Of a stretch of 16,198 nucleotides of DNA, positions 16,157-16,198 are shown piece by piece. The notes beneath the pieces are model-generated. The model did no database searches. It saw nothing but the letters and a program-made list of their open reading frames with translations, and had not been told where the DNA came from. The position numbers and the translations under genes are program-made. Source of the stretch: CAYMLQ01 sp964390795. GTDB taxonomy: Bacteria > Verrucomicrobiota > Kiritimatiellia > RFP12 > UBA1067. The stretch lies in the NCBI GenBank assembly GCA_964390795.1, contig CAYMLQ010000099.1, positions 1 to 16,198 of the forward strand, given 5' to 3'. The first letter of the stretch is position 1. Every line of letters starts with the position of its first letter.

Positions 16157-16190
16157 CCCGTCGCGAGACGCTATCGCGGCGAGCGACGGG
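16157..16190. repeat. GC-rich inverted repeat near the right edge
   Basis: CCCGTCGC (16157-16164) pairs with GCGACGGG (16183-16190) around an 18-base loop. An overlapping alternative stem, CGCGA with TCGCG, lies inside, so two competing folds are possible. This is the look of a REP-like or other dispersed palindromic element, but no second copy was found in the window. Confidence 0.45.
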
Positions 16191-16198
16191 CTGGAAGG

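Larger units (their letters stand above)
15822..16198. other. 377-bp region without a convincing gene at the right edge
   Basis: The left third is the conserved leader. The rest holds the 12-bp inverted repeat, a short AACCG/CGGTT pair (16106-16122) and a GC-rich hairpin (16157-16190). A plus-strand frame starting ATG 16016 is open to the window edge for 61 codons (MNGAEKIVNPGAG...), with GGGTGG just upstream, but its sequence is not recognisable and the GC-rich end resembles non-coding repeat, so I do not call it as a gene. On the minus strand the three frames give only short fragments. Confidence 0.5.

Noticed and set aside
16016..16198. Start of a plus-strand gene running off the right edge
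   Set aside because: The 61 open codons are not recognisable, overlap two inverted repeats and have only a weak ribosome-binding site; more sequence would be needed.

Overview
The window looks like a chromosomal segment of a GC-rich bacterium of the Planctomycetota-Verrucomicrobiota group. Kiritimatiellota- or Verrucomicrobiota-like is my best guess. The clues are the combination of an ECF sigma factor with a FecR-type regulator, a TIGR03790-family protein, SUMF1 proteins carrying a short 'YRVEW' module, an autotransporter-associated beta-strand repeat protein, and parallel beta-helix proteins with large secreted domains. No rRNA, tRNA, CRISPR array or transposase was seen.

Layout. At the left edge, the plus strand holds only the C-terminal tail of a type ISP restriction-modification enzyme (1-230). 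Everything else that is clearly coding lies on the minus strand. In transcription order (right to left) it is: a large secreted beta-strand-repeat plus beta-helix protein (15821-11577); a secreted SUMF1 protein (11438-10236); an ECF sigma factor (10143-9613); a membrane FecR-like regulator (9616-8651); a giant secreted TIGR03790 protein with many beta-sandwich domains (8626-3245); a second, chimeric SUMF1 protein (3248-1992); and a secreted beta-helix protein (1820-261). The right end (15822-16198) has no convincing gene but carries a conserved leader and several inverted repeats.

How the genes may work together. The sigma factor, FecR, TIGR03790 and second SUMF1 genes are packed as an operon: sigma/FecR and TIGR03790/SUMF1 each overlap by ATGA, and only 24 bases separate FecR from TIGR03790. 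My reading is a sigma/anti-sigma switch that controls export or display of large surface proteins. The two upstream genes (15821 and 11438) share a diverged ~115-bp leader with a GGAAC box that could be read by an ECF sigma factor; this is inference.

Main points for a second look: the second SUMF1 protein is a visible chimera, with signal peptide and N-terminus from the neighbouring beta-helix gene and its next module from the other SUMF1 gene; the FecR gene contains a nine-base homopolymer placed so that slippage would remove its membrane and FecR domains; a TIGR03790 domain, from a family reported only in exosortase-bearing genomes, is fused to ~1,400 residues of adhesin-like domains without a PEP-CTERM tail; both SUMF1 proteins lack the catalytic cysteine pair of formylglycine-generating enzyme; and the right-end intergenic region holds a perfect 12-bp inverted repeat.
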